Shown piece by piece: positions 15,663 to 25,050 of a stretch of DNA of 64,000 nucleotides. Positions within the stretch are counted from its first letter, which is position 1, and each line of letters begins with the position of its first letter. The position numbers and the translations under genes were made by a program. The DNA is from Streptomyces roseolilacinus (GTDB lineage Bacteria > Actinomycetota > Actinomycetes > Streptomycetales > Streptomycetaceae). Below the pieces are notes generated by a model that saw nothing but the letters and a program-made list of their open reading frames with translations, ran no database searches and had not been told where the DNA came from. The DNA lies in assembly GCF_014649335.1 (NCBI RefSeq), contig NZ_BMSV01000009.1, forward strand, positions 124,001 through 188,000. The letters are read 5' to 3'.

Positions 15663-16043
15663 TCAAGCCCGGGGCCGGCGCGTGCGCGCACTCCGGTTCC
15701 CCGCCGGCCGCGGCGCGGTGGCGGGGGCGTGGTCGTCGAACCGGAAGTCCGGGTCGGCGGCCGGGAGTCGTACGGTCTTCTCGACCAGTGACGACGCGGC
15801 CCTCAGCCGTTCGTTCCAGCCCGGCTGCTCGGGCGCGTACGGGAACGTCTCACCCGAGCGGGAATCCACGAACCTCAGCCACCGCGGCTCCGAGGTGAAG
15901 CCCAGCGGCGCCTGCGCGACGGCGGGGCGGAGGGGCTCGGAGTCCGCCGGCTGCGGCGGTCGACCCAGCCGCCGGGTGCCTCCGATCCCGTCGTCGATCT
16001 CCACGTACAGCGCGGTCGGCAGGGCGGCCAGGTTGTTCGTCAC
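15663..16043 (-). pseudogene. IS982-family transposase, N-terminal remnant
   Basis: This frame of 126 codons begins VTNNLAALPTALYVEIDDGI and continues with LGFTSEPRWLRF and PGWNERLRAASSLVEKTVR, matching the first third of Streptomyces IS982-type transposases. Homology stops near FRFDDH, where the family continues WIVDSTPVECGRS; out-of-frame traces of PEC remain. The DDE catalytic core is missing, so the element is dead. It lies directly upstream of the MerR promoter. Confidence 0.75.
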
Positions 16044-16167
16044 ACAACGATCCCGGACGCCCTGCCTGCGTTCCCGGGCACACCGTCAGCATGCGCATGT
16101 CCCCACGGGGGCCGCACCGCCAGTTCGGTCGCCGACTCCGTCCCCGTATCCGTGACAGGGTGAACGA

Positions 16168-16737
16168 ATGGCGACGAACCGCGGGCACTCACCCGATCTC
16201 CACTCCACCGGATTCGAACCGTGGTCGGGCACCACCCCGGTCCACGGGGATCTCCTCGCGGCGAAAACGCTCGTCTACGACCCCTGCGGGTTCACCTGCT
16301 CGCAGCCGGCCCCGGAACCCGAGAGCGCCGCATACGCCGCCCACGCCTTCACCCTTGACGGACTCGCCGTCCGATTCCGCGCGGCCAGGACGACCCCGAC
16401 CAAGGTCGGCCAGTTCGTCACCGTATGGAAGAGGTCCCCGTGCGGGCCCATCCGGCCTTTCGACGCCACCGACCCCGTCGACCTCCTCGTCGTCAGCACC
16501 CGCGACCACCATCACTTCGGCCAGTTCGTCTTTCCCATGGACGCGCTCCGCCACCACGGTGTCGCGTCAGCAGACGGCTCCGGTGGGAAACGGGCCTTCC
16601 GCGTCTACCCGCCCTGGGTGACCACCACCAACCGCCAAGCCGGCACTGCGCAGGCGTGGCAACTGGACTACTTCCTGCACCTGCCCCAGGACCGACCCGT
16701 CGCTACCGCCCGCGCCCGAGAGCTGTACCGCCCCTAG
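16168..16737 (+). CDS. MepB family protein
   Basis: A 189-residue protein of the MepB family, named after a gene in the Staphylococcus mepRAB locus whose function is undefined. Conserved blocks are HGDLLAAKTLVYDPCGF, KVGQFVTVWKRS, DLLVVSTRDHHHFGQFVFP and KRAFRVYPPWV. The family fold is related to nucleases/phosphoesterases, but no activity is established. It is flanked by an IS982 remnant and an IS5-type element, so it may have been carried in. A short hairpin around 16729-16743 overlaps its stop. Confidence 0.8.
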   Translation: MATNRGHSPDLHSTGFEPWSGTTPVHGDLLAAKTLVYDPCGFTCSQPAPEPESAAYAAHAFTLDGLAVRFRAARTTPTKVGQFVTVWKRSPCGPIRPFDATDPVDLLVVSTRDHHHFGQFVFPMDALRHHGVASADGSGGKRAFRVYPPWVTTTNRQAGTAQAWQLDYFLHLPQDRPVATARARELYRP

Positions 16738-16803
16738 GGCGGACGACCAGCCGGAGTGACACGATCGCCTACGGCCCCTGATCACTCGGAACGACTCGCC
16801 TAG

Positions 16804-17737
16804 GCCCTGTCCGACGGATCATGTGACTGCCTCGGATTCGAGTCGTTGGCATGTTCATGGGGCGGGGAGATCTCACAGACGACGAATGGGCACGCCTGCG
16901 TCCGCACCTGCCGAAGTCCGGCCAGCGGGGTGGGCGTTGGGCGAATCATCGCAGGGTGATCAACGGAATCCTCTTCCGGCAGCGCACCGGGGTGCCGTGG
17001 CGGGATCTGCCTGCGCGTTTCGGCAAGTGGAAGACCGTGTATGAGCGACACAGGCGCTGGTCGGCGGACGGCACGTGGGACACGGTCTTCGCGGCCGTCC
17101 TGGCCGACGCCGACGCGGAAGGCCGTATCGACTGGTCCATGGTGAGTGTGGACTCCACCTCCTGCCGGGCCCACCAGCATGCCGCCGGAGCGCGCAGGAG
17201 ACCCCCGCGAGTGCCGGGAAAAGACGCACGCCCCGGCAGCACCGGCCCGACGAGGGGCTCGGGCGATCCCGGGGCGGTCTCACCTGCAAGATTCATCTCG
17301 CCGGCGAGGGCGGGCGCCGTCCGCTGGCCCTGCTGATCACTCCGGGCCAGTGGAGCGATGCCCCACAGCTCATCCCCGTCATGGAACGTATCCGTGTTGT
17401 TCGCCTCGGCGGCGGGCATCCCCGCACCCGCCCGGATCATCTCGGCGGTGACAAGGCGTACTCCTCGCGCCGTAACCGCCGCTACCTGCGCCGACGGCAG
17501 ATCAAGCACACCATCCCCGAACCGGGCAACCAGCGGGCCAACCGAAAGCGTCGCGGCAGCCGCGGCGGCAGGCCGACCGGCTTCGACAAGACGATCTACA
17601 AGCGAAGGAATGAAGTTGAGCGGACGATCAACGCCCTCAAGAACTTCCGGGCCGTAGCCACGAGGTTCGACAAGCGTGCCTATGTCTTCCAGGGCACCGT
17701 GACTGTCGTAGCGATCCGGCTCTGGCTTCAGGGATAG
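16804..17737 (+). mobile_element. IS5-family (IS427-like) insertion sequence, right end apparently lost
   Basis: The left end reads GGCCCTGTCCGACGGATC at about 16804-16821, a typical Streptomyces IS5-type terminal repeat, and the transposase follows 30 bases later. No inverse copy of this end is found after the stop at 17737, where sequence changes to ATCCATTATCCCC. The element therefore seems to lack its right inverted repeat and should be immobile on its own. Confidence 0.75.
16851..17737 (+). CDS. IS5-family transposase, two frames joined by -1 frameshift
   Basis: Frame A starts at 16851 (MFMGRGDLTDDEWARLRPHL) and carries the DUF4096-like N-terminal domain and the first catalytic Asp in SVDSTSCRAHQHAAGA. 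Frame B holds the rest: second Asp in LGGDKAYSSRRNRRYL and Glu in YKRRNEVERTINALKNFR, ending at 17737. The frames can be joined by a -1 slip at GGGAAAAG (17216-17223), the usual arrangement in the IS427 group. Full DDE triad is present if the shift occurs. A random one-base indel is the alternative. Confidence 0.85.
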
Positions 17738-17860
17738 ATCCATTATCCCCATGTGGGGAGGTGCCTGTCACCGTTCTCCGGGATGATCTTTACGCCTGAT
17801 TTGCGCCTTTAGGCTTGCGGGCAACCGGCACAACGCACTGATTTATCTTGGGAGTTGAGA

Positions 17861-18367
17861 GTGGCGCACGACATTGCCGCGCTGGCCGTGGAGCTCGCGG
17901 ATATGGCTGCGGCCGATCACCAGTCCGCGGTCCGCGCGAACAGCGATGACCCTGCCGAGCAGCTGGCCTGGCGGCGGCTGACCGCACGGCACGGCGACCG
18001 GCTGGGCGAGATCATGGACGAATACGGCTGGCCGACGGCAGAACTGGTCGGTGAGGAGGCCGCACGCGCGGCATGGCTGATCGCCCAGCACGCCGACCGG
18101 CAGCTCGATGTTCAGCGGCGCGCCCTCCATCTGATGCAGCAGGCGGTGTCGACAGGCTCGGCCAGCCCGCGCGAGCTGGCCTTCCTGCGCGACCGCACGC
18201 TGGTCAATGAGGGCCGCAAGCAGGTCTACGGCACTCAAATCGCCGGTGTGAAGGACGGGGCGCCGATTCCGTGGCCCTGTGAAGAGCCCGAGCGCATGAA
18301 TGAGCTCCGTGCAGAAGTCGGGATCGAGCCCTTCGACGAGTACGTTGCCAAGTTCTCCCTGGCCTGA
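17861..18367 (+). CDS. DUF6624 family protein
   Basis: A 168-residue cytoplasmic protein. The pattern YGWPTAELVGEEAARAAWLIAQHAD followed by RQLDVQRRALHLM and LAFLRDRTLVNEGRKQVYGTQ is characteristic of the DUF6624 family. Function is unknown. GGAG lies six bases before the GTG chosen here; a TTG six bases earlier is too close to it. The gene sits alone just after the truncated insertion sequence. Confidence 0.8.
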   Translation: MAHDIAALAVELADMAAADHQSAVRANSDDPAEQLAWRRLTARHGDRLGEIMDEYGWPTAELVGEEAARAAWLIAQHADRQLDVQRRALHLMQQAVSTGSASPRELAFLRDRTLVNEGRKQVYGTQIAGVKDGAPIPWPCEEPERMNELRAEVGIEPFDEYVAKFSLA

Positions 18368-18443
18368 CGCGCTGTTCCAAGTCGCGTGCTGCGGATCACT
18401 GCCCGAGGCTCGCTGCCGCAGGCCATGATCCGCTGGACAGAAC

Positions 18444-19025
18444 CTAGTCGTCGACGCCCAGGTCAGCGCGCATGGCCCGCTTCATCTCCCCCAGGTGGGG
18501 CCAGACCTCCTGGTGGAACTCCTCCTCCAGGAAGGACAGTTCCCCGTCACCGGCGGAGGGCGGCGTGCCGTACTTTCTGAGCTTGCCGTATGCGGTGTTC
18601 AGGTGCTTCTTGGCCGCGCTGGCCGCGCGCAGTACCGCGTCCGGAGCGATCATCTGGGCTTCCGCGTAACTGTCCCGGAAGGAGAACCGACCCGTCTCCA
18701 GATCTTTCAGGGACGCGTCGACGTCCTCGCCGCGCTGAAGTGCGTGGAGGTGGTTGGTCATCGCCGTCAGGTACTGGCGCGCGGTGGTGTTCAACGTGAT
18801 GTAGCAGGTGCGTCGGCGTTCGAGGCTCTCGCTCTGCCGTTGCCTGGCCTGCTCCGCCCGGAGCAGTTCCTCGGCGTGGTCGCGTTCCTCGCGGCGCTGT
18901 TCGGCCGCGGCCTGGAGCTCCATCCGCTTGGTGCGATCCGCGCGGTTCTGCGTCAGCAGCGCGGCCCCCAGCGTTCCCGCCACACCCACGACAGCGACCA
19001 GCAACCCCGCCCAGGCGGTACCCAT
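18444..19025 (-). CDS. Membrane-anchored coiled-coil protein, unknown function
   Basis: A 193-residue protein with one N-terminal membrane segment (WAGLLVAVVGVAGTLGAALL, residues 5-24). A basic, Gln/Glu/Arg-rich stretch follows (about 25-70), predicted to form a coiled coil, and then a helical domain. The start ATG has GGAGGGGG upstream. Many streptomycete genomes encode such proteins with no known role. The product would face the cytoplasm, since positive charges follow the membrane segment. Confidence 0.75.
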   Translation of the reverse strand: MGTAWAGLLVAVVGVAGTLGAALLTQNRADRTKRMELQAAAEQRREERDHAEELLRAEQARQRQSESLERRRTCYITLNTTARQYLTAMTNHLHALQRGEDVDASLKDLETGRFSFRDSYAEAQMIAPDAVLRAASAAKKHLNTAYGKLRKYGTPPSAGDGELSFLEEEFHQEVWPHLGEMKRAMRADLGVDD

Positions 19026-19622
19026 GACGCCCCCTCCGTGAAGCCGAAAGATCGCGCCCCGCGGCGGGCGCTCCCTCTCACGCGCCACCGCAGGACCTCG
19101 GACTCCCCCATACTGCACGGGAGTTCCTCGTGTCCGGAGCGGAAAGGCCCGGTAGCGGCCGGCCCCTCGGCGCGCCGCGGTGCTCGGTGGCGGCTCGTCC
19201 GCCGCACCGTCCGCGGCCCCTTCCGGCGGACCACCGAGGCGCCGGGCCTCCGTACGCGGTGCCGGGGCGCTCGCCGAGCCGGCCCGCGCGCCCGGCGGGC
19301 GGGCCCGGCCGGTCCGGGGCCGGCGGCTTCCGGGAGGCACGGGCCCTCCCCCGCCCGGGCGGGCACGGGGCCGGAGCGACGCCCCCGGATTCCGCTCCGG
19401 GGGCGCTCCGACGCGACGACGGGGACGAGGCGGCGGGGCGCGGCCGGGGGCGGGAGGGCGACGGGCGAGGCGACCGGGTCCGAAAGTTTCCCTCGGTTCG
19501 CGGTGATTGACGTGCCCATGGCGCACTCCTAGCTTAGCAAGCGCTTTCCATCTCTCGTGTCGAGAGCCGCACTCCCCCGCCCGCACCCCGCGGGCGGCCA
19601 CGGAGAAGGACGAGGACCCCCC
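19026..19622. other. 597-base gene-free region with pectate lyase promoter
   Basis: No reading frame here looks real. The sequence is mostly GC-rich and featureless until 19481, where CGAAAGTTTC occurs, similar to the CGAAACTTTCG boxes of LacI-type xylanase regulators in Streptomyces. At 19535-19550 TAGCAAGCGCTTTCCA forms a LacI-type operator. Both lie upstream of the pectate lyase and point to induction by plant polymer breakdown products. Confidence 0.6.
19535..19550. promoter_or_regulatory. LacI-type operator upstream of pectate lyase
   Basis: TAGCAAGCGCTTTCCA contains the AAGCGCTT core, 73 bases ahead of the pectate lyase start codon. Fourteen bases are identical to the operator of the sugar operon at 7723-7736. 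Confidence 0.7.
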
Positions 19623-21206
19623 ATGAGGACGAAATCCGCACTGTCCGCGCTGGCGTGCGCCGCCCTGGCGGCCGGCACCGTCGTGGTGCTGCCCGCCACC
19701 GCGTCGGCCGCGCCGACCCGCTACGAGGCCGAGCGCGCCCCCGCCACCTGCGACGGCACCGTCGACACCGACCACGCCGGGTACTCCGGTACCGGCTTCT
19801 GCAACGGCCGCAACGCCGTCGGCGCGGCCCTGCAGTTCACGGTGGACGCCCCGCAGGCCGGCACCGCGACGCTGACGGTCCGCTACGCCAACGGCACCAC
19901 CACCCCGCGGCCCGCGGGTGTCACGGTCAACGGCGCGTCGGCCGGGTCGGCGTCGTTCGCCGGCACCGGCACCTGGATGACCTGGGCGATGGCGACGCTC
20001 ACCGTCCCGCTCAACGCGGGGAGCAACACCGTCCGGTTCAGCCCCACCACCGCCGGCGGCCTGGCCAACATCGACGCCCTGGACGTGGAGGCGGGCGGCA
20101 CGACCACCCCGCCGCCCGTGGACGGCGCCCTGTACGTGGCGCCGAACGGCACCGACGGCGCCGCCGGCACCGTGTCGGCGCCGACGACGCTCACCTCGGC
20201 GATCAGCCGCATCGCCCCCGGCGGGACCATCCACATGCGCGGCGGCACGTACCGCTTCTCGCAGACCGTCACCATCCCGGCCGGCAGGAACGGCACGGCG
20301 GGCGCCCGGACGAGGCTGGCCGCGTACCCGGGCGAGACGCCGGTGCTGGACTTCTCCGCCATGGCGGAGGACCCCGCCAACCGCGGGCTCGCCCTCAACG
20401 CGTCGTACTGGCACGTCCACGGCCTCGTCGTCCAGCGCGCCGGCGACAACGGCATCTTCGTCGGCGGCAGCAACAACGTCATCGAGCGCACCGTGACCCG
20501 CTTCAACCGCGACACCGGCCTGCAGCTGTCGCGGGCGGCCTCCACCACCCCGCGCGACCAGTGGCCGTCCCACAACCTCGTCCTGGGCGCGGAGTCGCAC
20601 GACAACGCCGACTCCGACGGCGAGGACGCCGACGGCTTCGCCGCGAAGCTCACCGTCGGCCCCGGCAACGTCTTCCGGTACGCGGTGGCCCACCACAACA
20701 TCGACGACGGCTGGGACCTGTACACCAAGACGGACACCGGCCCCATCGGCCCGGTGACCGTCGAGGACTCCCTCGCCTACGAGAACGGCACCCTCAGCGA
20801 CGGCACGCAGAACTCCAGCGGCGACCGCAACGGCTACAAGCTGGGCGGCGAGGACATCGGCGTCCCCCACGTCGTGCGGCGCAGCATCGCCTACGACAAC
20901 GGCAAGCACGGGTTCACGTACAACCGCAACCCGGGGTCGATGACGGTGTCGAACAACCTCAGCGTCGACAACGCCCAGCGCAACTACACCTGGGAGGCCG
21001 GGAGCTCGGTGTTCCGGAACAACACCTCCTGCCGCAGCGGCGGCGGCACGAACGACAAGGTCGTCGGTGACGCCGACGCCACCAACCAGTTCTGGACCGG
21101 CACGAACGGCTCCCGCTGCTCCTCCTACACCGGCACCCTGACCTGGTCCCACGCCTCCGACGGCCGTCTGGTGGTCTCCTTCGGCGGCAGGGTGGTCACC
21201 CTGTAG
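19623..21206 (+). CDS. Exported pectate lyase, PL9 family, with N-terminal carbohydrate-binding module
   Basis: A 527-residue secreted enzyme predicted to cleave polygalacturonate by beta-elimination. A Sec signal peptide covers residues 1-30 (VVLPATASAAP). About 32-155 is a CBM35-like beta-sandwich (YEAERAPATCDGTVDTDHAGYSG). After a Thr/Pro linker (GGTTTPPPVDG) comes a right-handed parallel beta-helix with the PL9 signatures: acidic Ca2+-binding cluster DNADSDGEDADGFAAKL and DDGWDLYTKTD, and the proposed catalytic Lys in RNGYKLGGEDIG. The promoter holds a LacI-type operator. Confidence 0.9.
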   Translation: MRTKSALSALACAALAAGTVVVLPATASAAPTRYEAERAPATCDGTVDTDHAGYSGTGFCNGRNAVGAALQFTVDAPQAGTATLTVRYANGTTTPRPAGVTVNGASAGSASFAGTGTWMTWAMATLTVPLNAGSNTVRFSPTTAGGLANIDALDVEAGGTTTPPPVDGALYVAPNGTDGAAGTVSAPTTLTSAISRIAPGGTIHMRGGTYRFSQTVTIPAGRNGTAGARTRLAAYPGETPVLDFSAMAEDPANRGLALNASYWHVHGLVVQRAGDNGIFVGGSNNVIERTVTRFNRDTGLQLSRAASTTPRDQWPSHNLVLGAESHDNADSDGEDADGFAAKLTVGPGNVFRYAVAHHNIDDGWDLYTKTDTGPIGPVTVEDSLAYENGTLSDGTQNSSGDRNGYKLGGEDIGVPHVVRRSIAYDNGKHGFTYNRNPGSMTVSNNLSVDNAQRNYTWEAGSSVFRNNTSCRSGGGTNDKVVGDADATNQFWTGTNGSRCSSYTGTLTWSHASDGRLVVSFGGRVVTL

Positions 21207-21218
21207 CCGCCCGCACCG

Positions 21219-21281
21219 CCCCGGCCGCCGCACGCCCCCGGCCCCGGCCGCCGCACGCCCCCGGCCCCGGCCGCCACACGG
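21219..21281. repeat. 23-base tandem repeat after pectate lyase
   Basis: The unit CCCCGGCCGCCGCACGCCCC (plus CGG) is repeated exactly at 21219-21241 and 21242-21264, with a partial third copy to 21281 that merges into the terminator hairpin. The likely origin is duplication of one arm of the terminator. Confidence 0.75.
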
Positions 21282-21294
21282 CGGCCGGGGCCGG
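21261..21294 (+). terminator. Terminator hairpin of the pectate lyase gene
   Basis: A perfect 15-base stem pairs 21261-21275 with 21280-21294 around the loop ACAC. It lies 55 bases after the stop codon and is followed by TCATGTT. Confidence 0.8.
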
Positions 21295-21332
21295 TCATGT
21301 TCGGGCGGCGCGGACGGGGGTAGCTTCGGGGG

Positions 21333-22118
21333 ATGAAATTCGCATTTTCCACCCTCGGGGTGCCCGGGACGGCTGTCGGTGACGTGGTGCGGCTGGCCGG
21401 CGAGGCCGGGTGCCGGGGGGTCGAGCTGCGGGCCCACCCCGAGGAACCCGTGCACCCCGGGCTCGTCGCGCACGAGCGGCGCCAGGTGGTGCGGGAGTTC
21501 GCCGCCGCCGGGGTCGAGGTCCTGAGCGTCGCCGGGTACGCCCGGGTGGCCGCCGAGGGCGACGACGACACCGTGTACGAGGAGCTGTACCGGCTGATCC
21601 ACCTGGCGGCCGACCTCGGGGCGCCGTTCGTGCGGGTCTTCCCCGGCGGCGGCGAGCAGCCGCGGGAGCGCGCCGACGCCGCCGCCGCGCGGCGGCTCGG
21701 GGCCGCCGCCGAGGTCGCCGCCGAGACCGGTGTGCGGGTCCTGCTGGAGAACCACGACTCGCACCCCGCGGGCGCCGACGTCGCCCGGGTCGTCGCCGCC
21801 GTGGGCCATCCCCACGTGGGCGCGGTGTGGGACGTGATGCACTCCTGGCGGGCCGGCGAGGAGCCCGTGCGCACCCACGGGCTGCTGGCGCCCTACCTCG
21901 GGTACGTGCAGGTCAAGGACTGCGCCGGGCGCGACGACACGACGCCGGTGCCGCTCGGCGCCGGCGCCCTGCCGCTGGGCGCGTGCGTCGCGCCCCTCGA
22001 CCCGGACGGCTGGTTCTGCTGGGAGTACGAGAAGCGGTGGTACCCGGACGCCCCGGAGCTGCCCGCCCTGCTCGCGGCCGGGCGCGCCCACGTCGAGGGA
22101 CTGCTCGCCGCCGGATGA
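21333..22118 (+). CDS. Sugar phosphate isomerase/epimerase-like TIM-barrel protein
   Basis: A 261-residue xylose-isomerase-like TIM barrel, only distantly similar to the one at 4492. Features are MKFAFSTLGVPG at the N-terminus, metal-ligand candidates Glu in VLLENHDSHPAG, Asp in GAVWDVMHSW, His-free VQVKDCAGRDD and Glu in FCWEYEKRW. The start has GGGGG directly upstream and TAGCTT near it. It stands alone. Its position just after the pectate lyase makes a role in uronate or related sugar metabolism attractive but unproven. Confidence 0.85.
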   Translation: MKFAFSTLGVPGTAVGDVVRLAGEAGCRGVELRAHPEEPVHPGLVAHERRQVVREFAAAGVEVLSVAGYARVAAEGDDDTVYEELYRLIHLAADLGAPFVRVFPGGGEQPRERADAAAARRLGAAAEVAAETGVRVLLENHDSHPAGADVARVVAAVGHPHVGAVWDVMHSWRAGEEPVRTHGLLAPYLGYVQVKDCAGRDDTTPVPLGAGALPLGACVAPLDPDGWFCWEYEKRWYPDAPELPALLAAGRAHVEGLLAAG

Positions 22119-22194
22119 CGACCCGTATCCGCCCCGGTAACGGCCCGCCCCGGCGCTAGCGTGGTCGGGACGACCGTACGGAGGGGGCGGGCCC

Positions 22195-25050
22195 ATGCCG
22201 GAGATCACGTACGACCTCGACGCCGTGATGGGGGAGGTGCGGCAGGTCTGGCGGCGGGGCGGCGACGGGGGCGCGGACCTCGGGCGCGTCACGGCGCTCG
22301 TCTGCGAGCGGCTGGGGTGCGCCACGGCCGGCGAGGCGTACGACCGGCTGTACCGGGACTGGCTGGCGCTCCCCCGGGGGACGCTGCTCTCCGGCACGCG
22401 GGCCGGGCAGATCCTCGCCGTCCTGCCGATGCTCCAGCTCGACCAGGCGTCCGCGGTCTCCGGCCGGAGGGAGCGGCTCGACGAACTGGCCCGTGAGCAG
22501 CGGGAGCACGGCCCACGGGACGCCGGCTGGCAGGCCACCGTCACCGGCATCCACGGCATGACCGGGCTGCGCGACTCCGTCGGGCGCCCCGCCGACCTGG
22601 AGGCGGACCTGGCCCGGATCGAGGAGTCCATGGCGATGCTGCCGCCCGGCGACCCCGCGCAGCTCCCGCTGAAGGCCGTGCACGCCGGGCTGCGCGCCCA
22701 CCTGGCCCAACTGGGCGGCGGCGAGGACGACTTCGACTCCGCCATCGAGGACATGGGCCGGCTCCTCGACTCGCCCGCCTTCTCCGCCCCGGAGCGGCTC
22801 TCCCTGGCCGGGCAGCTCGCCTCGTTCCGGGCCCGCCGGGCGGCGCTCCGCCGGGACGGGGCGGCGCTGGCCGCGCACATCGCGGAACTGGACGAGGTGG
22901 CGGCCCGCATGGCGCCGGACCACGTCGACCGGCTCGCCGTCCGGTCCAACGCCGGGATCATGCGCGCGCAGCTCGCGGTGCTCCGGGGGGACCGGCCCGA
23001 CCGGTCCGGCCCACAGGCCCCGCCCCCCGACGCCGTCCCGCCGATCGAGGAGGTGCGGCGGCAGATCGCCGTCCTGCCGCGCGAGGGCCGGGTCGACCGG
23101 CTCGGCGAGGCCGCCATCGCCCGCACCGGCCACGCCGCCCTCGTCCGCGACACCGCACGGATCGCCGAGGCGGTGGAACTGCTGGACGAGGCGATGGAGC
23201 TGCTCGAACCCGACGACGAGCGGTGGGCCCGGTACGCGCTGAGCCTCGGCACCGCGCACGTCATGCTGGCCGCCCCGGGGGGCGTGCCGCCGGCCGAGCG
23301 CTCCGACGCGCTGGACCAGGGCATCGGATGGCTGCGGCACGCACGGCGGGCGGGCGGACCGGAGCACGCGCTGTGGCACAACATCACCCAGGTCCTGGCC
23401 CGCGCGTACCGCGCCCGGGGCGACGCACGGCGCCTCGACCGGCGCGCCGCGCGGCTCGACCACGAGGAGGCGCGCCGTGTCGGTCTGGAGGGCGTGCGGA
23501 TCAGCGCCCGCAGCGTCCTGCTCCAGTCCGGTACCGCGCACGCCGCCGCGACCGGCCGGCTGACCGGGGAGCAAGCACACGAGGTGGCCCGCTGGTGCCT
23601 GGCGGACGGGGCGTACGAGGAGGCCGTGGAGGCGCTGGACTCGGGGCGGGGGCTCGTCCTGCACGCGGCGGCGGTCGCGGCGACCGTACCGGAGATGCTG
23701 GCCTCGCTGGGGCGGCACGACCTCGCGGAGAAGTGGCGGACGGCGGGGGCCGCGCCGGAGCCGGTCGCCGGGCTGCCGCCGGCCGCCGCGACGGGCCCGT
23801 CCAGCCGGCTGCGGCGGCGGGTGCTGGCCGCCCTGACGGACTCCCCGCACCAGGAGCGGCTGCTGAAGGCGCCGTCACCGGCCGAGATCGCCGCGGCGCT
23901 GCGCGCGCTGGACGCGGACGCGCTGGTGTACCTGCTGCCGGCCGAGGAGCGCGAGCCGGGCGCCGCGGTCGTCGTCGCCCCGGACGCCTCCGTCCGCCTC
24001 GTGCGCCTGCCCGAACTGGAGGCGCACCCACCGGCGTTGGCGGAGTACCGGGCGACGGGCGCGCCGGGGCGCGCCGGGCGTGACGTCGGGCGCCCGGCCG
24101 GGTACGTCGCGCCGCCCGCCGCCGGGCCGCCCCCGGGTGACGGCCGCGCCGCCCTGGAGCGGCTGTGCGACTGGGCCGGGCGGACCGTCATGGAGCCGCT
24201 GCTCCGGCAGGTCCCGCGGCGGTTCGGGGGCGTGCCGTCGCTGGTGCTGGTCCCCCTGGCGGAGCTCGGCATGGTGCCCTGGCACGCCGCGCGCCTGGCC
24301 GGGCGGCGCGGGCGGCGCCGGTACGCCTGCCAGGAGGCCCGCGTCTCGTACGTGCCGTCCGCCCGGCTGCTGTGCGAGGTCGCCGCGCGTCCCGCCGCGA
24401 CGGGGCCGGGCGCCGCGCGGCAGGCGCTCGTCGTGGGCAACCCGACGCACGACCTGCCGCACGCGGGTGAGGAGGCCCGGGCGGTGCACGCGGCGTTCCA
24501 CCCCGACGGGCTGCTGCTGGGCCCGGGCGAGGCCACGCCCGCGGCCGTCGCCGACTGGCTGCGCCGGCAGCGCGGCGGGCTGCTGCACCTGGCCTGCCAC
24601 GGGGTCGTGCGGCCGGGCGAGCGGCACAGCGCCTACCTGGAGCTGTCCGGCGGCCGGTTCGCCGCGGAGGAGCTGACGGAGGGCACCGCCCGGTACGGCG
24701 GCCTGGACCTGGTGCTGCTCGCGGCGTGCCGGACCGGCGTCTCCGGCCACGGCTACGACGAGGCGTACAGCCTGGCCACGGCGTTCCTGGTGGCGGGCGC
24801 CCGGTCGGTGGTCGGGTCGCTGTGGCCCGTACCGGACGAGGCCACCTCGCTGCTGATGTACATGACGCACCACTACATGAGCCGCGAGGGCCGGTCCCCC
24901 GGCCAGGCGCTGCGCGGTGCCCAGCTGTGGATGCTGGACGACCGCCGCGAGGCCCCGCCGGGCATGCCGGCCCACCTGCTGCCCCGGGTGGGGCGCATCG
25001 ACGCCGCGGACCCGACGGGCTGGGCGGGCTTCACGCACCTGGGCCGGTGA
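22195..25050 (+). CDS. CHAT domain (caspase-like) protease with helical-repeat N-terminus
   Basis: A 951-residue protein. About residues 1-560 are helical and probably TPR-like (GRPADLEADLARIEES, AVELLDEAMELLEPDDERWARYALSLG, GAYEEAVEALDSGRGLVLH). About 640-950 form the CHAT domain of clan CD peptidases. The catalytic dyad is clear: His802 in LLHLACHG and Cys845 in LVLLAACRTG. The SLWPVPDEAT motif near the end is typical. CHAT proteases act in immunity and cell-death modules, and in streptomycetes often stand alone. Substrate unknown. GGAGGGGG precedes the ATG. No partner such as a sigma factor, effector or nuclease lies beside it, only a membrane protein 176 bases downstream. Confidence 0.9.
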   Translation: MPEITYDLDAVMGEVRQVWRRGGDGGADLGRVTALVCERLGCATAGEAYDRLYRDWLALPRGTLLSGTRAGQILAVLPMLQLDQASAVSGRRERLDELAREQREHGPRDAGWQATVTGIHGMTGLRDSVGRPADLEADLARIEESMAMLPPGDPAQLPLKAVHAGLRAHLAQLGGGEDDFDSAIEDMGRLLDSPAFSAPERLSLAGQLASFRARRAALRRDGAALAAHIAELDEVAARMAPDHVDRLAVRSNAGIMRAQLAVLRGDRPDRSGPQAPPPDAVPPIEEVRRQIAVLPREGRVDRLGEAAIARTGHAALVRDTARIAEAVELLDEAMELLEPDDERWARYALSLGTAHVMLAAPGGVPPAERSDALDQGIGWLRHARRAGGPEHALWHNITQVLARAYRARGDARRLDRRAARLDHEEARRVGLEGVRISARSVLLQSGTAHAAATGRLTGEQAHEVARWCLADGAYEEAVEALDSGRGLVLHAAAVAATVPEMLASLGRHDLAEKWRTAGAAPEPVAGLPPAAATGPSSRLRRRVLAALTDSPHQERLLKAPSPAEIAAALRALDADALVYLLPAEEREPGAAVVVAPDASVRLVRLPELEAHPPALAEYRATGAPGRAGRDVGRPAGYVAPPAAGPPPGDGRAALERLCDWAGRTVMEPLLRQVPRRFGGVPSLVLVPLAELGMVPWHAARLAGRRGRRRYACQEARVSYVPSARLLCEVAARPAATGPGAARQALVVGNPTHDLPHAGEEARAVHAAFHPDGLLLGPGEATPAAVADWLRRQRGGLLHLACHGVVRPGERHSAYLELSGGRFAAEELTEGTARYGGLDLVLLAACRTGVSGHGYDEAYSLATAFLVAGARSVVGSLWPVPDEATSLLMYMTHHYMSREGRSPGQALRGAQLWMLDDRREAPPGMPAHLLPRVGRIDAADPTGWAGFTHLGR

